From: an uncultured Eubacteriales bacterium | GTDB taxonomy: Bacteria > Bacillota > Clostridia > Oscillospirales > Acutalibacteraceae | Assembly: GCA_948933715.1 (NCBI GenBank) | Contig: CAQZPH010000009.1 | Span: 8,635-33,087 of the forward strand | Reading direction: 5' to 3' | Length of the DNA stretch: 24,453 bases | Shown: positions 1-7,748 of the stretch, in pieces | Layout of the letters: every line of letters starts with the position of its first letter | How positions within the stretch are numbered: position 1 is the stretch's first letter | Notes under the pieces: model-generated | Databases searched by the model: none | What the model was told of the DNA's origin: nothing | The model's input: only the letters and a program-made list of their open reading frames with translations | Program-made: the position numbers and the translations under genes

Positions 1-1714
1 CGGTATGTAAAACTTCGTGGGCTTTAAGGCTTCCAGGTTTACCTAGAAATTCCTCATACACTTGTTTTATTAGCGGATTTTCATGCGCTTTTCTATATTT
101 TAAATTTTTATCTTCATTATAAAGTGCTTTTAACCGTTGGATCACTATATCACTGAAATTCTTAACATCTGCAGGTTGTATCGGTTGGCCACCACCGTTA
201 ATGCAACCTCCCCGGCAGCACATTACTTCTATAAAATGATAACTTTTTTCTCCGGACTTTATTTTATTTAAAAGCATATCTACATTTTCAAGGCCACTTA
301 CAACCGCTACATTAATTGTTTCTCCTGCAATTTTATATGTTGCCTCTTTTATATTTTTATTTCCGCGCACTTCTTTATATTCTACCATGGACAACGATTC
401 ACCAGTCAATAAATCTGCTGCTGTTCTAAGTGCTGCTTCCATAACTCCGCCAGTTACGCCGAAAATTGCTCCTGCACCCGTTGATATGCCCATCGCGGGA
501 TCAAATTCTTCTTCAGGTAGAGAGTTAAAATCAATGCTGGCTCTTTTTATAAGTTTTGCTAATTCTCGGGTTGTTAGTACATAATCTGTATCATCAAAAC
601 CCGATGCATTTTGAAAATCCCTTTTTATTTCAAACTTTTTAGCTGTGCACGGCATAATGCTAACAACTACTATATCTTTTGGGTCTATTTTATTTTTTTG
701 TGCATACCAGGTTTTTATCATCGCACTTAACATCTGCTGAGGAGATTTACAAGTTGATAAGTTATCTAAAAATTCAGGGTAATAATGCTCACAAAACTTT
801 ACCCATCCAGGTGAACACGATGTTATCATCGGTAAAACACCATTATTCTTAAACCTATATAAAAACTCGTAAGCTTCTTCCATTATTGTAAGATCAGCCC
901 CGAAATCTGTATCGAATACTTTTTCAAAGCCTAATCGTCTAAGCGCTGCCACCATTTTACCTTTTACGTTTGTCCCGATTGGTAGATTAAACTCTTCACC
1001 TAGAGTTACCCGAATAGAAGGCGCCGTTTGCACAATAACGTGCTTACCTTTAGTGTATATCTCTTTCATTACTTCATCACATTGATCTTTTTCCCGCAAT
1101 GCTCCTGTTGGACAATTTACTATACATTGACCACAGGATACACAAGTAACATCGCTTAAGTTTTTATCAAATGCACAACCAATCTGGGTATCAAATCCTC
1201 TATTATTAGCACCGATCACAGCTACTTTTTGCTTTTGGCATGTGGCAACACATCTGCGGCATAAAATACATTTATTGTTATCACGTACTAAGTGCAAAGT
1301 ACTATCATCTATCGCATATTGTGGTTTTTCACCGAAAAACCGTTCTTCATCATCTATTCCTAATTCTTTACACAATGACTGAAGTTCACATTTACCATTT
1401 CTGTCACACGATAAACATTTTTTATCATGTATAGAAAGCAACAGCTCTAAAGTCGTTTTTCTTGACTTTTGTACAAGGGGTGTATTTGTAAAAACCTCCA
1501 TACCTTCACTTACAGGATAAACACATGATGCAACCAAACCCCTAGCACCCTTAACTTCAACTACGCACATCCTGCAGGCACCTATTTCATTAATACCCTT
1601 TAAATAACATAAAGTGGGGATTTTTATTCCTGCACTTTTAGCTGCTTCAAGTATCGTCATATTTTTATCGGCACTAATTGGTATATTATTAATTTTAATA
1701 TTAACTGTCTCCAT
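1..1714 (-). CDS. hydA: [FeFe]-hydrogenase catalytic subunit HydA (3' end outside window)
   Basis: Catalytic subunit that makes or uses H2 at the H-cluster; with HydB and HydC it forms the soluble trimeric hydrogenase that couples NAD(H) and ferredoxin. I translated 571 residues. In order: plant-type [2Fe-2S] domain (C36, C47, C50, C64), His-Cys cluster motif (H96, C100, C103, C109), two [4Fe-4S] motifs (C149/152/155/159 and C191/194/197/201), then the H-cluster domain with L1 TSCSPGW (298-304), L2 MPCTAKKFE (354-362) and L3 EVMCCRGGC (496-504). The sequence leaves the window just after KPGSLKAHEVLHT, normally close to the end of the small-subunit region, so few residues are missing unless there is a C-terminal extension. 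ATG at 1714 has AAAGGGG 8 bases upstream and lies 16 bases after the hydB stop, so it is the last seen gene of the hydCBA operon. Oddity: the second Cys of the usual TSCCP loop is Ser. Confidence 0.95.
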   Translation of the reverse strand, partial: METVNIKINNIPISADKNMTILEAAKSAGIKIPTLCYLKGINEIGACRMCVVEVKGARGLVASCVYPVSEGMEVFTNTPLVQKSRKTTLELLLSIHDKKCLSCDRNGKCELQSLCKELGIDDEERFFGEKPQYAIDDSTLHLVRDNNKCILCRRCVATCQKQKVAVIGANNRGFDTQIGCAFDKNLSDVTCVSCGQCIVNCPTGALREKDQCDEVMKEIYTKGKHVIVQTAPSIRVTLGEEFNLPIGTNVKGKMVAALRRLGFEKVFDTDFGADLTIMEEAYEFLYRFKNNGVLPMITSCSPGWVKFCEHYYPEFLDNLSTCKSPQQMLSAMIKTWYAQKNKIDPKDIVVVSIMPCTAKKFEIKRDFQNASGFDDTDYVLTTRELAKLIKRASIDFNSLPEEEFDPAMGISTGAGAIFGVTGGVMEAALRTAADLLTGESLSMVEYKEVRGNKNIKEATYKIAGETINVAVVSGLENVDMLLNKIKSGEKSYHFIEVMCCRGGCINGGGQPIQPADVKNFSDIVIQRLKALYNEDKNLKYRKAHENPLIKQVYEEFLGKPGSLKAHEVLHT

Positions 1715-1730
1715 CACTGCGTCCCCTTTG

Positions 1731-3635
1731 CTATATTCGCTTTACCGCGCCAAATTTACATGTTGCTTTGCATGCACCGCATTTTATGCATTTACTGTCA
1801 TCTATTTTATGTACCTTTTTAACTTCACCTTTTATCGCTCCCACAGGGCATACTCTTGCACAAGCTGTGCACCCTTTACATTTATCCTCCATAATTAAGT
1901 ATTTTAGCAAAGACTTGCACACTCCTGCAGGACATCTCTTTTCTTTTACATGTGCTTCATACTCGTCTCTAAAATATTTTAAAGTAGATAAAACAGGGTT
2001 CGGCGCTGTTTGCCCTAACCCACAAAGAGAATTCGCTTTTATATAGTGGCATAACTCCTCCATTTTATCGATGTCTGCCATGGTAGCTTGCCCGCTTGTT
2101 ATTTTGTTTAAAATTTCGAGTAGTCTTTTTGTTCCAACTCTACAAGGGGTACATTTTCCGCAAGATTCATCTACAGTAAACTCAAGGAAAAATTTTGCGA
2201 TGTCTACCATACAAGTGTCTTCATCCATCACAATGAGTCCTCCTGAACCCATCATAGATCCAATTTCAACTAGATTATCATAGTCTATTTTTATGTCAAG
2301 GTATTCTTTTGGAATACAGCCTCCTGATGGGCCCCCTGTTTGCGCGGCCTTAAAGTTTTTACCCTTTGGCAGTCCTCCACCTATGTCATACACTATTTCA
2401 CGTAATGTTGTACCCATGGGTACTTCTACTAAACCTGTATGATTTATTTTTCCTCCAAGCGCAAATACTTTGGTTCCCTTAGACTTTTCAGTACCGATAG
2501 AATTAAACCAGTTTGCACCATTGTTTATAATTTTAACCACATTGGCATATGTTTCAACATTATTAAGCACCGTTGGTTTATCGTATAACCCACAAACTGC
2601 AGGAAATGGTGGCCTTGGATGTGGTTCCCCACGCTTTCCTTCTATTGATGTAAGTAATGCTGTTTCTTCTCCGCAAACAAACGCTCCTGCACCTAATCTT
2701 AATTCTATATCAAAGTTAAACTCCGAGGAAAATATATTGTTATTTAAAAAACCGTACCTTCTTGCCTGTTCTATTGCTATGGTTAATCGCTTAACTGCAA
2801 TAGGATATTCTGCTCTTACGTATATGTAACCTTTTGAGGCACCTATTCCATAACCTGCTATTGCCATTGCTTCAATTATAGTGTGTGGGTCACCTTCTAA
2901 AATAGACCTATCCATAAAAGCTCCCGGATCACCTTCATCAGCGTTGCAACATACATATTTTTCATCCGATTGATTTTTGGATGCAAGTTCCCACTTTACT
3001 CCCGTTGGGAACCCCCCACCTCCTCTTCCACGAAGACCTGAATCTTTTATTGTTTTTATTACATCTTCAGGGGTCATTTCTGTAACTACCTTATAAAGCG
3101 CTTTATAACCATCCACCGCAATATATTCTTCTATATTTTCAGGATCTATAAATCCACAATTACTAAGGGCTATTCTTCTTTGCATTGAATAAAATGGCGT
3201 CTGTGATAGTGACTTTATCTTATCATCTTCTATAGTTTCACTATAAAGCAGATGCCTTACTGGTTTTCCTTCAATTAAATGTGCTTTTACTATTTCTGGT
3301 ATGTTTTCGACCTTAAGCCTGCTATAAAAACTTCCCTCAGGATACACAATCATAATAGGACCTAATGCACAAAGGCCAAAACAACCTGTTTTAATTACCT
3401 TTATTTCTTTTGTTAAGTTATATTTTTCTAGTTCTCTTTGAAGCTCTAAAATTATCTTTTCACTGTCTGAAGAAGTACATCCTGTTCCACCGCAAACTAA
3501 TACTTGTTTTCTGCAAGTTTCTATGTCAATATCTTTAAATTCTGTACTTGATTTTATTCCCCGTTCTAGTCTTAAGTTCATTGCCTTTCGGGCTTTTTCT
3601 CGCACTGCATTTAACGCATCTAAATTATTTATCAT
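1731..3635 (-). CDS. hydB: NADH-linked hydrogenase subunit HydB (NuoF-like flavoprotein)
   Basis: Electron-input subunit carrying FMN and the NAD(H) site. The 634 residues contain a thioredoxin-like [2Fe-2S] domain (C48, C53, C85, C89), the NuoF-type FMN/NADH domain with GLRGRGGGGFPTG (200-212) and NADEGDPGAF (231-240), an SLBB-type region, the cluster-binding ESCGKCTPCR segment (C492, C495, C498, then C538) and a C-terminal pair of [4Fe-4S] motifs (C586/589/592/596 and C616/619/622/626). The fused N-terminal NuoE-like domain and C-terminal ferredoxin domain distinguish HydB from complex I NuoF. ATG at 3635 has AAGGAG 10 bases upstream. It follows hydC by 22 bases and precedes hydA by 16, consistent with one transcript. 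It could also be named NADP-reducing hydrogenase subunit HndC-like; the cofactor preference cannot be read here. Confidence 0.95.
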   Translation of the reverse strand: MINNLDALNAVREKARKAMNLRLERGIKSSTEFKDIDIETCRKQVLVCGGTGCTSSDSEKIILELQRELEKYNLTKEIKVIKTGCFGLCALGPIMIVYPEGSFYSRLKVENIPEIVKAHLIEGKPVRHLLYSETIEDDKIKSLSQTPFYSMQRRIALSNCGFIDPENIEEYIAVDGYKALYKVVTEMTPEDVIKTIKDSGLRGRGGGGFPTGVKWELASKNQSDEKYVCCNADEGDPGAFMDRSILEGDPHTIIEAMAIAGYGIGASKGYIYVRAEYPIAVKRLTIAIEQARRYGFLNNNIFSSEFNFDIELRLGAGAFVCGEETALLTSIEGKRGEPHPRPPFPAVCGLYDKPTVLNNVETYANVVKIINNGANWFNSIGTEKSKGTKVFALGGKINHTGLVEVPMGTTLREIVYDIGGGLPKGKNFKAAQTGGPSGGCIPKEYLDIKIDYDNLVEIGSMMGSGGLIVMDEDTCMVDIAKFFLEFTVDESCGKCTPCRVGTKRLLEILNKITSGQATMADIDKMEELCHYIKANSLCGLGQTAPNPVLSTLKYFRDEYEAHVKEKRCPAGVCKSLLKYLIMEDKCKGCTACARVCPVGAIKGEVKKVHKIDDSKCIKCGACKATCKFGAVKRI

Positions 3636-3657
3636 TGTTATGTTGCTCCTTGGTTTA

Positions 3658-4152
3658 TTATTTATATTTAGCTAATATCCCTTCAACATCTTCGGGTTTT
3701 AGTCGCCCGTAAACATCATCATTTACTGTCATTACAGGGGCTAAACCACATGCTCCTATGCATCTACATGCTGTTAATGAAAATTTTCCATCTTTCGTGC
3801 AAGTTTCGGGTTCTATTTTAAGCAGTTCACTTACTTTCTTTATTATTTTGTCTGCTCCTTTTACATAACAAGCTGTCCCTAAGCATACAGATATATTATA
3901 TTTGCCTTTTGGTGTTAATGAAAACTGTGAGTAAAACGTTGACACGCCGTAAACTTCTTCAAGCGGGATATTTAACCTTTCTGCTACTATCTCTTGTACT
4001 TCTTTTGGTAAATATCCAAACATATCCTGAGCTTCTTGCAAAATGGGCATAACAGCTCCTTTGGTATCTTTGTGTGTATCTATTATCGATAAAAGATGTT
4101 CTCTTTGCTCGCCCGTTAGCTTAAATGGCGATGTACTAATACTTTTCTTCAT
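3658..4152 (-). CDS. hydC: NADH-linked hydrogenase subunit HydC (NuoE-like [2Fe-2S] protein)
   Basis: Small electron-transfer subunit of the trimeric hydrogenase, homologous to complex I NuoE. The 164 residues have the expected helical N-terminus, including a GYLPKEVQEIVAERLNIP-like segment, followed by the thioredoxin-fold [2Fe-2S] domain with C90 and C95 (CLGTAC) and C131 and C135 (CIGAC). Length is normal for the family. ATG at 4152 is preceded by GGGAG at a suitable distance. It is first in the hydC-hydB-hydA operon and divergent from serC. The family assignment is secure; the operon partners make a hydrogenase role much more likely than a complex I or formate dehydrogenase role. Confidence 0.94.
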   Translation of the reverse strand: MKKSISTSPFKLTGEQREHLLSIIDTHKDTKGAVMPILQEAQDMFGYLPKEVQEIVAERLNIPLEEVYGVSTFYSQFSLTPKGKYNISVCLGTACYVKGADKIIKKVSELLKIEPETCTKDGKFSLTACRCIGACGLAPVMTVNDDVYGRLKPEDVEGILAKYK

Positions 4153-4200
4153 ACTGTATGCTCCCTTTTTATTTTTACCTGTAATTAAAATAACAATTAG

Positions 4201-4229
4201 ATTATAAAAGATCTTCTCTTTAAAATCTA
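4201..4229 (-). promoter_or_regulatory. candidate hydCBA promoter
   Basis: On the minus strand a perfect TATAAT lies at 4206-4201, about 50 bases before the hydC start, inside the 164-base AT-rich divergent spacer. At 17 bases upstream the -35 hexamer would be TAGATT, only three matches to TTGACA, so the -35 half is weak. No convincing serC promoter was found on the opposite strand. Confidence 0.4.
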
Positions 4230-4316
4230 TATCAATAAATTACAAATTATGATAAACAATTTTTATTAAAAAAACATAGTATAAACCATGAGTAAATGAT
4301 TATAGGGGGTATTTTT

Positions 4317-5405
4317 TTGTCACGAGCTTATAACTTTTCTGCCGGACCTTCCATTTTACCTGAAGATGTTTTAGAAAGAGCTTTAAAGGAAATGCTAAAC
4401 TACAATCAAACTGGCCAATCTGTAATGGAAATGTCACATAGATCGCAAGAATTTAAAACAATAATAGAAGAAACTGAAACTTTGATAAGAAAAATCATGG
4501 ATATCCCGAGTAACTATAAAGTTTTATTTTTGCAGGGAGGTGCTTCATCTCAATTTTCGATGGTACCTCTTAATCTTATGAACAAAAATAATAAAGCAGA
4601 TTACTTGATCACCGGAATGTGGGCAAAAAAAGCGTATCTTGAAGGATGTAAATATGGAAACTGTAATATCGTCGCTTCATCTGAAGATAAAAATTTCTCA
4701 TGTATTCCTACAATCAATCCGGAGAGCTTTAGCTCTGACGCTGATTACTTTCATATATGTTTTAATAATACAATCTACGGTACTAAGCTTTGTGCCATTC
4801 CAGATACAGGGAGTGTCCCCCTAGTAGCTGATATGTCTTCTTGCATATTATCTGAACCTATAGATGTTTCAAAGTTTGGTGTTTTATATGCTGGCGCTCA
4901 AAAAAACCTTTCTTGTGCAGGTCTTACTATAGTCATAATAAGAGAAGATTTAATCTGTGAGCCTATGGATTTTACTCCCACTATGTTTAGTTATAAGGTG
5001 CACTCAAACGCTAATTCTCTTTACAATACTCCTCCAACTTATGCTATATATATTTGTAACCTGATGTTACATTGGTTAGATGAGCATATTGGTGGCCTTA
5101 AAAATATGAAACGTATCAATGAAAAGAAAGCTGATTTTTTATATGACTTCATTGATAGTAGTAATTTATTTCACGGTACTTGTAGAAAATCTGATCGTTC
5201 TATTATGAACGTTACTTTTACTACTAAAGATAAAACAATAGACGACAAATTCATTAAGGAAGCTAAAGAAATGAATATTATAAATATTGGTGGGCATAGA
5301 AAAGTTGGCGGTATGAGAGCTTCTATCTATAATGCTATGCCGTTTGATAATGTACATCGGCTCGTTGAATTTATGGAAACTTTCGAGAAAAATAATTTAA
5401 ACTAA
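4317..5405 (+). CDS. serC: phosphoserine aminotransferase
   Basis: PLP-dependent aminotransferase that converts 3-phosphohydroxypyruvate to O-phosphoserine with glutamate, the second step of serine synthesis. The family signature NFSAGPS is at the N-terminus, and the PLP lysine is in GAQKNLSCAG (K196 from the chosen start). I choose TTG at 4317 because GGGGG (4305-4309) sits 7 bases upstream and the resulting SRAYNFSAGP start fits the family; the in-frame ATG at 4296 would add seven residues and has no ribosome binding site. Length is 362 residues, normal for SerC. serA follows after 21 bases, so the two form an operon. Confidence 0.95.
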   Translation: MSRAYNFSAGPSILPEDVLERALKEMLNYNQTGQSVMEMSHRSQEFKTIIEETETLIRKIMDIPSNYKVLFLQGGASSQFSMVPLNLMNKNNKADYLITGMWAKKAYLEGCKYGNCNIVASSEDKNFSCIPTINPESFSSDADYFHICFNNTIYGTKLCAIPDTGSVPLVADMSSCILSEPIDVSKFGVLYAGAQKNLSCAGLTIVIIREDLICEPMDFTPTMFSYKVHSNANSLYNTPPTYAIYICNLMLHWLDEHIGGLKNMKRINEKKADFLYDFIDSSNLFHGTCRKSDRSIMNVTFTTKDKTIDDKFIKEAKEMNIINIGGHRKVGGMRASIYNAMPFDNVHRLVEFMETFEKNNLN

Positions 5406-5426
5406 AACTCTTTAGGGGATAATCTT

Positions 5427-6587
5427 ATGTACAACATTTTAACTCTTAATAATATTTCTAAGGCGGGGCTTAATTACCTTGGAAATAACTATAAAATTTC
5501 AGAGAGCACTACTGATCCTGATGCTATTTTAGTGCGTTCTGCTTCTATGATCGATTTTAATTTTCCGCAAAGTCTTATAGCAATAGCACGAGCAGGAGTG
5601 GGAGTTAATAATATACCTACTAAAAAATGCAGCGAACATGGTATCGTTGTTTTTAATACGCCAAGTGCTAACGCTAACGCTGTGAAAGAATTGGTCGTTG
5701 CGGGACTTATTATGTCTTCGCGAAGGGTTTCTGCTTCTATCAAATGGATAAATAATCTTGATCTTGAAAATATCAATTTTGAGAAAACAGTCGAACAATA
5801 TAAATCTATGTTCTCAGGTCCCGAAATAAAAGGGAAAACCTTAGGCGTGATCGGCCTTGGAGCTATTGGGACGCTTGTTGCTAATGCTGCTGTAAATTTG
5901 GATATGAACGTTCTTGGCTACGATCCGTATATTTCTATTGATGCTGCTTGGAACTTATCTCGTCATGTGATTCATGTTGCCGAGTTTGATAAGGTATTAT
6001 CGCAAAGTGATTATATATCTTTGCACGTACCTTTAACGGACGTAACTAAAAATATGATTAATGAAAAAACTATCTCCCAAATGAAACGTGGTGTTCATTT
6101 GCTTAATTATTCCCGCGCTGACATTGTTGATACTTCTGCTATAATAAATGCCGTGTCAAGCGGGTATGTAAAAACTTACGCTACGGATTTTCCTAAAAAA
6201 GAATTTTTAAACCAATCCAACATCACCGTTACCCCTCATCTTGGTGCTTCCACTCCGGAATCTGAAAACAATTGTGCTGTTATGGCTGCGCGGCAAGTTA
6301 AAGATTTCATTGAAAACGGGAATATTATAAATTCTGTTAACTTACCAAACATATCGATGGAACGAGATGGTGACCAACGTATATGTATTTTTCATCGCAA
6401 CGTTGCAAACGTTAATAGAAATATCACTGGCATTCTTGCAGACCACCATATAAATATTGTAAACATGCAAAGCCGGGCAAAAAATGAGTTTGCCTATGCA
6501 ATAATGGACATAGAGGGGAACTTATCTCCAGAAATTTTGGGTAACATTTCTTCTCTTGACAACGTCATCCGGGTAAGGGTAATATAA
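5427..6587 (+). CDS. serA: D-3-phosphoglycerate dehydrogenase with ACT domain
   Basis: NAD-dependent oxidation of 3-phosphoglycerate to 3-phosphohydroxypyruvate, the entry step of serine synthesis. The 386 residues show the D-2-hydroxyacid dehydrogenase fold with GLGAIG (143-148) and acidic D166 for NAD binding, and catalytic R230 (NYSRADIVD), E259 and H271 (TPHLGAST). A C-terminal ACT domain from about 317 is a likely serine sensor, as in other SerA proteins. The short form lacks the extra intervening domain of the longest SerA enzymes. ATG at 5427 is preceded by AGGGGAT. Its partner serC lies directly upstream; a phosphoserine phosphatase is not in this window. Confidence 0.94.
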   Translation: MYNILTLNNISKAGLNYLGNNYKISESTTDPDAILVRSASMIDFNFPQSLIAIARAGVGVNNIPTKKCSEHGIVVFNTPSANANAVKELVVAGLIMSSRRVSASIKWINNLDLENINFEKTVEQYKSMFSGPEIKGKTLGVIGLGAIGTLVANAAVNLDMNVLGYDPYISIDAAWNLSRHVIHVAEFDKVLSQSDYISLHVPLTDVTKNMINEKTISQMKRGVHLLNYSRADIVDTSAIINAVSSGYVKTYATDFPKKEFLNQSNITVTPHLGASTPESENNCAVMAARQVKDFIENGNIINSVNLPNISMERDGDQRICIFHRNVANVNRNITGILADHHINIVNMQSRAKNEFAYAIMDIEGNLSPEILGNISSLDNVIRVRVI

Positions 6588-6592
6588 TAAAA

Positions 6593-6619
6593 AAGTGGGC
6601 GACTACAAGTCGCCCACTT
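6593..6619 (-). terminator. rho-independent terminator, strongest on the minus strand
   Basis: A 12-bp perfect stem (6593-6604 with 6608-6619) around a 3-base loop. On the minus strand it is followed by TTTTTTATTATA, the normal terminator layout for the HTH gene whose stop is 30 bases upstream. On the plus strand, just after serA, the stem has no U-run behind it, so it may serve serA only weakly. Confidence 0.8.
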
Positions 6620-6649
6620 ATATCAAACAGTGCTAATAATTATATGGCA

Positions 6650-6850
6650 CTACTTTTTCTCATATTTAATAATGTCGGATATCTCACAATCCAGAGCAAA
6701 ACATAACTCATCAATAGTTTTGGTTGTAATAGCTTTACCATGCCTCATACGATGCAAAGTGTTTGCAGGGAACCCCTGCTTAAATATTAAATGGTATTCA
6801 GTAAGTCCGCGCCTTTTCAATGTATCATAAAATGGAGCATAACTTATCAT
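6650..6850 (-). CDS. small Cro/CI-type helix-turn-helix protein
   Basis: A 66-residue protein made almost wholly of an XRE/Cro-type HTH domain (resembling the HTH_26 group): ISYAPFYDTLKRRGLTEYHL, then FPANTLHRMRHGKAIT, then TIDELCFALDCEISDIIKY. Such proteins are DNA-binding regulators. The frame is open from ATG 6862, but I prefer ATG 6850 because family members start at MISY and a GGTGAT sequence, matching part of the anti-SD complement, lies just upstream. The strong AAGGAG at 6888-6883 fits a six-codon upstream ORF instead. It diverges from the DUF6809-like gene and may regulate that promoter (inference). The exact start is uncertain. Confidence 0.8.
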   Translation of the reverse strand: MISYAPFYDTLKRRGLTEYHLIFKQGFPANTLHRMRHGKAITTKTIDELCFALDCEISDIIKYEKK

Positions 6851-6855
6851 TTTCA

Positions 6856-6876
6856 TCACCATATTAAGGTTATCAT
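6856..6876 (-). CDS. possible six-codon leader ORF (MITLIW)
   Basis: ATG at 6876 has a perfect AAGGAG (6888-6883) 6 bases upstream, better placed than for any start of the HTH gene, and reads MITLIW before TGA at 6858-6856. Its end overlaps the possible HTH start codons, so translational coupling is plausible. It may simply be an accident of a displaced ribosome binding site. Confidence 0.35.
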   Translation of the reverse strand: MITLIW

Positions 6877-6886
6877 ATGTAACTCC

Positions 6887-6915
6887 TTGACTATACCTAA
6901 CACATTGAGTATAAT
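6887..6915 (+). promoter_or_regulatory. near-consensus promoter for the DUF6809-like gene
   Basis: TTGACT at 6887-6892 and TATAAT at 6910-6915 are separated by exactly 17 bases, one mismatch from the sigma-70/sigma-A consensus. Transcription should start near 6922, giving a short leader before GAGGTGG and ATG 6944. The -35 box overlaps the ribosome binding site of the divergent transcript, a typical position for control by the adjacent HTH protein. Confidence 0.8.
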
Positions 6916-6943
6916 TTAAGAAAATATATAACGAGGTGGCAAA

Positions 6944-7213
6944 ATGAACGACGTTCTTAAAGATTTATATTATGGAAGGATTGCTCCTTCTGAAGCTCCC
7001 GCTAGCTATGAGTATCGTGCCGCTTTAAAAAAAGTAATCAAGCTCGAAGAAAAACTCCTTGAGGACCTTTCGCCTAACCTTAAAAAAACTTTTCTTGAGT
7101 TTTGTGATGCTTCTTCACAATTGTCCTCCGTCGATGCGTTCGATAATTTTAAAGCCGGCTTTAAACTAGGTGCTAAAATTACACTAGAATCTCTGTTTGA
7201 ACCCGAAAAGTAA
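6944..7213 (+). CDS. small DUF6809-like protein of unknown function
   Basis: An 89-residue soluble protein. The N-terminus MNDVLKDLYYGRIAPSE and C-terminal GFKLGAKITLESL resemble, from memory, the Firmicutes DUF6809 family, whose function I do not know. The middle (residues 25-60) is predicted helical and charged, with an EEKLLEDL stretch; there is no signal peptide, membrane segment or cysteine cluster. GAGGTGG lies just before ATG 6944. It has its own strong promoter and terminators, so it is a single-gene unit facing the HTH gene, an arrangement common in mobile or accessory DNA. The family match needs a profile search. Confidence 0.7.
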   Translation: MNDVLKDLYYGRIAPSEAPASYEYRAALKKVIKLEEKLLEDLSPNLKKTFLEFCDASSQLSSVDAFDNFKAGFKLGAKITLESLFEPEK

Positions 7214-7223
7214 ATAAAAAAAG

Positions 7224-7250
7224 AGGCAACTTTTTAAAGCTGCCTTGCCT
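7224..7250. terminator. probable bidirectional terminator
   Basis: On the minus strand AGGCAGCTTT pairs with the AGTTGCCT arm (7245-7224) and is followed by C and seven Ts, a good terminator for read-through from rplQ. On the plus strand AGGCAA (7224-7229) can pair with TTGCCT (7245-7250), followed by TTATTTAAT, directly after the DUF6809-like stop codon. Confidence 0.65.
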
Positions 7251-7277
7251 TTATTTAATAATGTTTGATTATAAATT

Positions 7278-7315
7278 AAATCCGGCGGTCACACCCATAG
7301 GTGGCCGCCGGATTT
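7278..7315 (-). terminator. terminator of the ribosomal protein cluster
   Basis: A 15-bp GC-rich stem with one T/C difference (a G-U pair in one transcript) (7278-7292 with 7301-7315) and an 8-base loop, 27 bases beyond the rplQ stop on the minus strand. The trailing minus-strand sequence is ATTTAATTTATAAT, a broken U-run. A second terminator-like hairpin (7224-7245) follows, so the long operon appears to end in tandem terminators. Confidence 0.75.
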
Positions 7316-7341
7316 GTGTTCGCTAAAACTAATGTTTAAGC

Positions 7342-7683
7342 CTAGATTAATTCTATAATAGCCATTTCCGCTGCATCCCCTCTGCGAGGCCCTAATTTTA
7401 AAATGCGCGTGTATCCACCATTATTATTTGCATATTTGGGAGCGATCTCATCAAATAACTTTTTAACTACGTTTTCCTTAGTAATAAAAGCCATTGCTAA
7501 ACGCTTGTTATGCAAATTATTTTCTTTTGCTAAAGTAATCATCTTTTCAGTTATCGATCGCACTTCTTTAGCACGATAAACAGTTGTTTCTATTTTACCG
7601 TTTTCTAAAAGAAATGTAACCATAGCTCTTAACATAGCTGTTCTATGAGCAGTATCTCTTCCGAGTTTTCTTGTTCCAGGCAT
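7342..7683 (-). CDS. rplQ: 50S ribosomal protein L17
   Basis: Large-subunit protein near the exit of the peptide tunnel. The 113 residues start MPGTRKLGRDTAHRTAMLRAM, the usual L17 N-terminus, and end with RRGDAAEMAIIEL, also characteristic. Length is normal for bacterial L17 without an extension. ATG 7683 is preceded by AAAGGAG. It is the last gene of the cluster, 57 bases after rpoA and before tandem terminators, the usual rpoA-rplQ order. Confidence 0.97.
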   Translation of the reverse strand: MPGTRKLGRDTAHRTAMLRAMVTFLLENGKIETTVYRAKEVRSITEKMITLAKENNLHNKRLAMAFITKENVVKKLFDEIAPKYANNNGGYTRILKLGPRRGDAAEMAIIELI

Positions 7684-7725
7684 CGAAAATTCACTCCTTT
7701 ACCCTTTTTTATATGCGAAACCATA

Positions 7726-7748
7726 AAGAGTAAACAAAAATTACTCTT
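7726..7748 (-). other. hairpin over the rpoA stop codon
   Basis: On the minus strand AAGAGTAA (7748-7741, containing the rpoA TAA stop) pairs perfectly with TTACTCTT (7733-7726) around a 7-base loop. There is no U-run after it, so it is not a standard terminator; it might affect rpoA-rplQ mRNA stability or coupling. Confidence 0.5.

Noticed and set aside
1614..2829. Plus-strand open frames of 90-120 codons over hydB and hydA
   Set aside because: They are antisense to clear iron-sulfur proteins, lack ribosome binding sites and have no family-like content.
4230..4295. serC promoter (TATGAT at 4248 or TATAAA at 4280)
   Set aside because: Neither has an acceptable -35 hexamer at 16-18 bases, and the second leaves almost no leader; the region is too AT-rich to judge.
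4153..4316. Riboswitch or T-box before serC
   Set aside because: The spacer has no specifier-type stems, terminator or conserved box I recognise.
5489..5798. Minus-strand open frames inside serA
   Set aside because: Shadows of the conserved serA coding sequence with no initiation signal.
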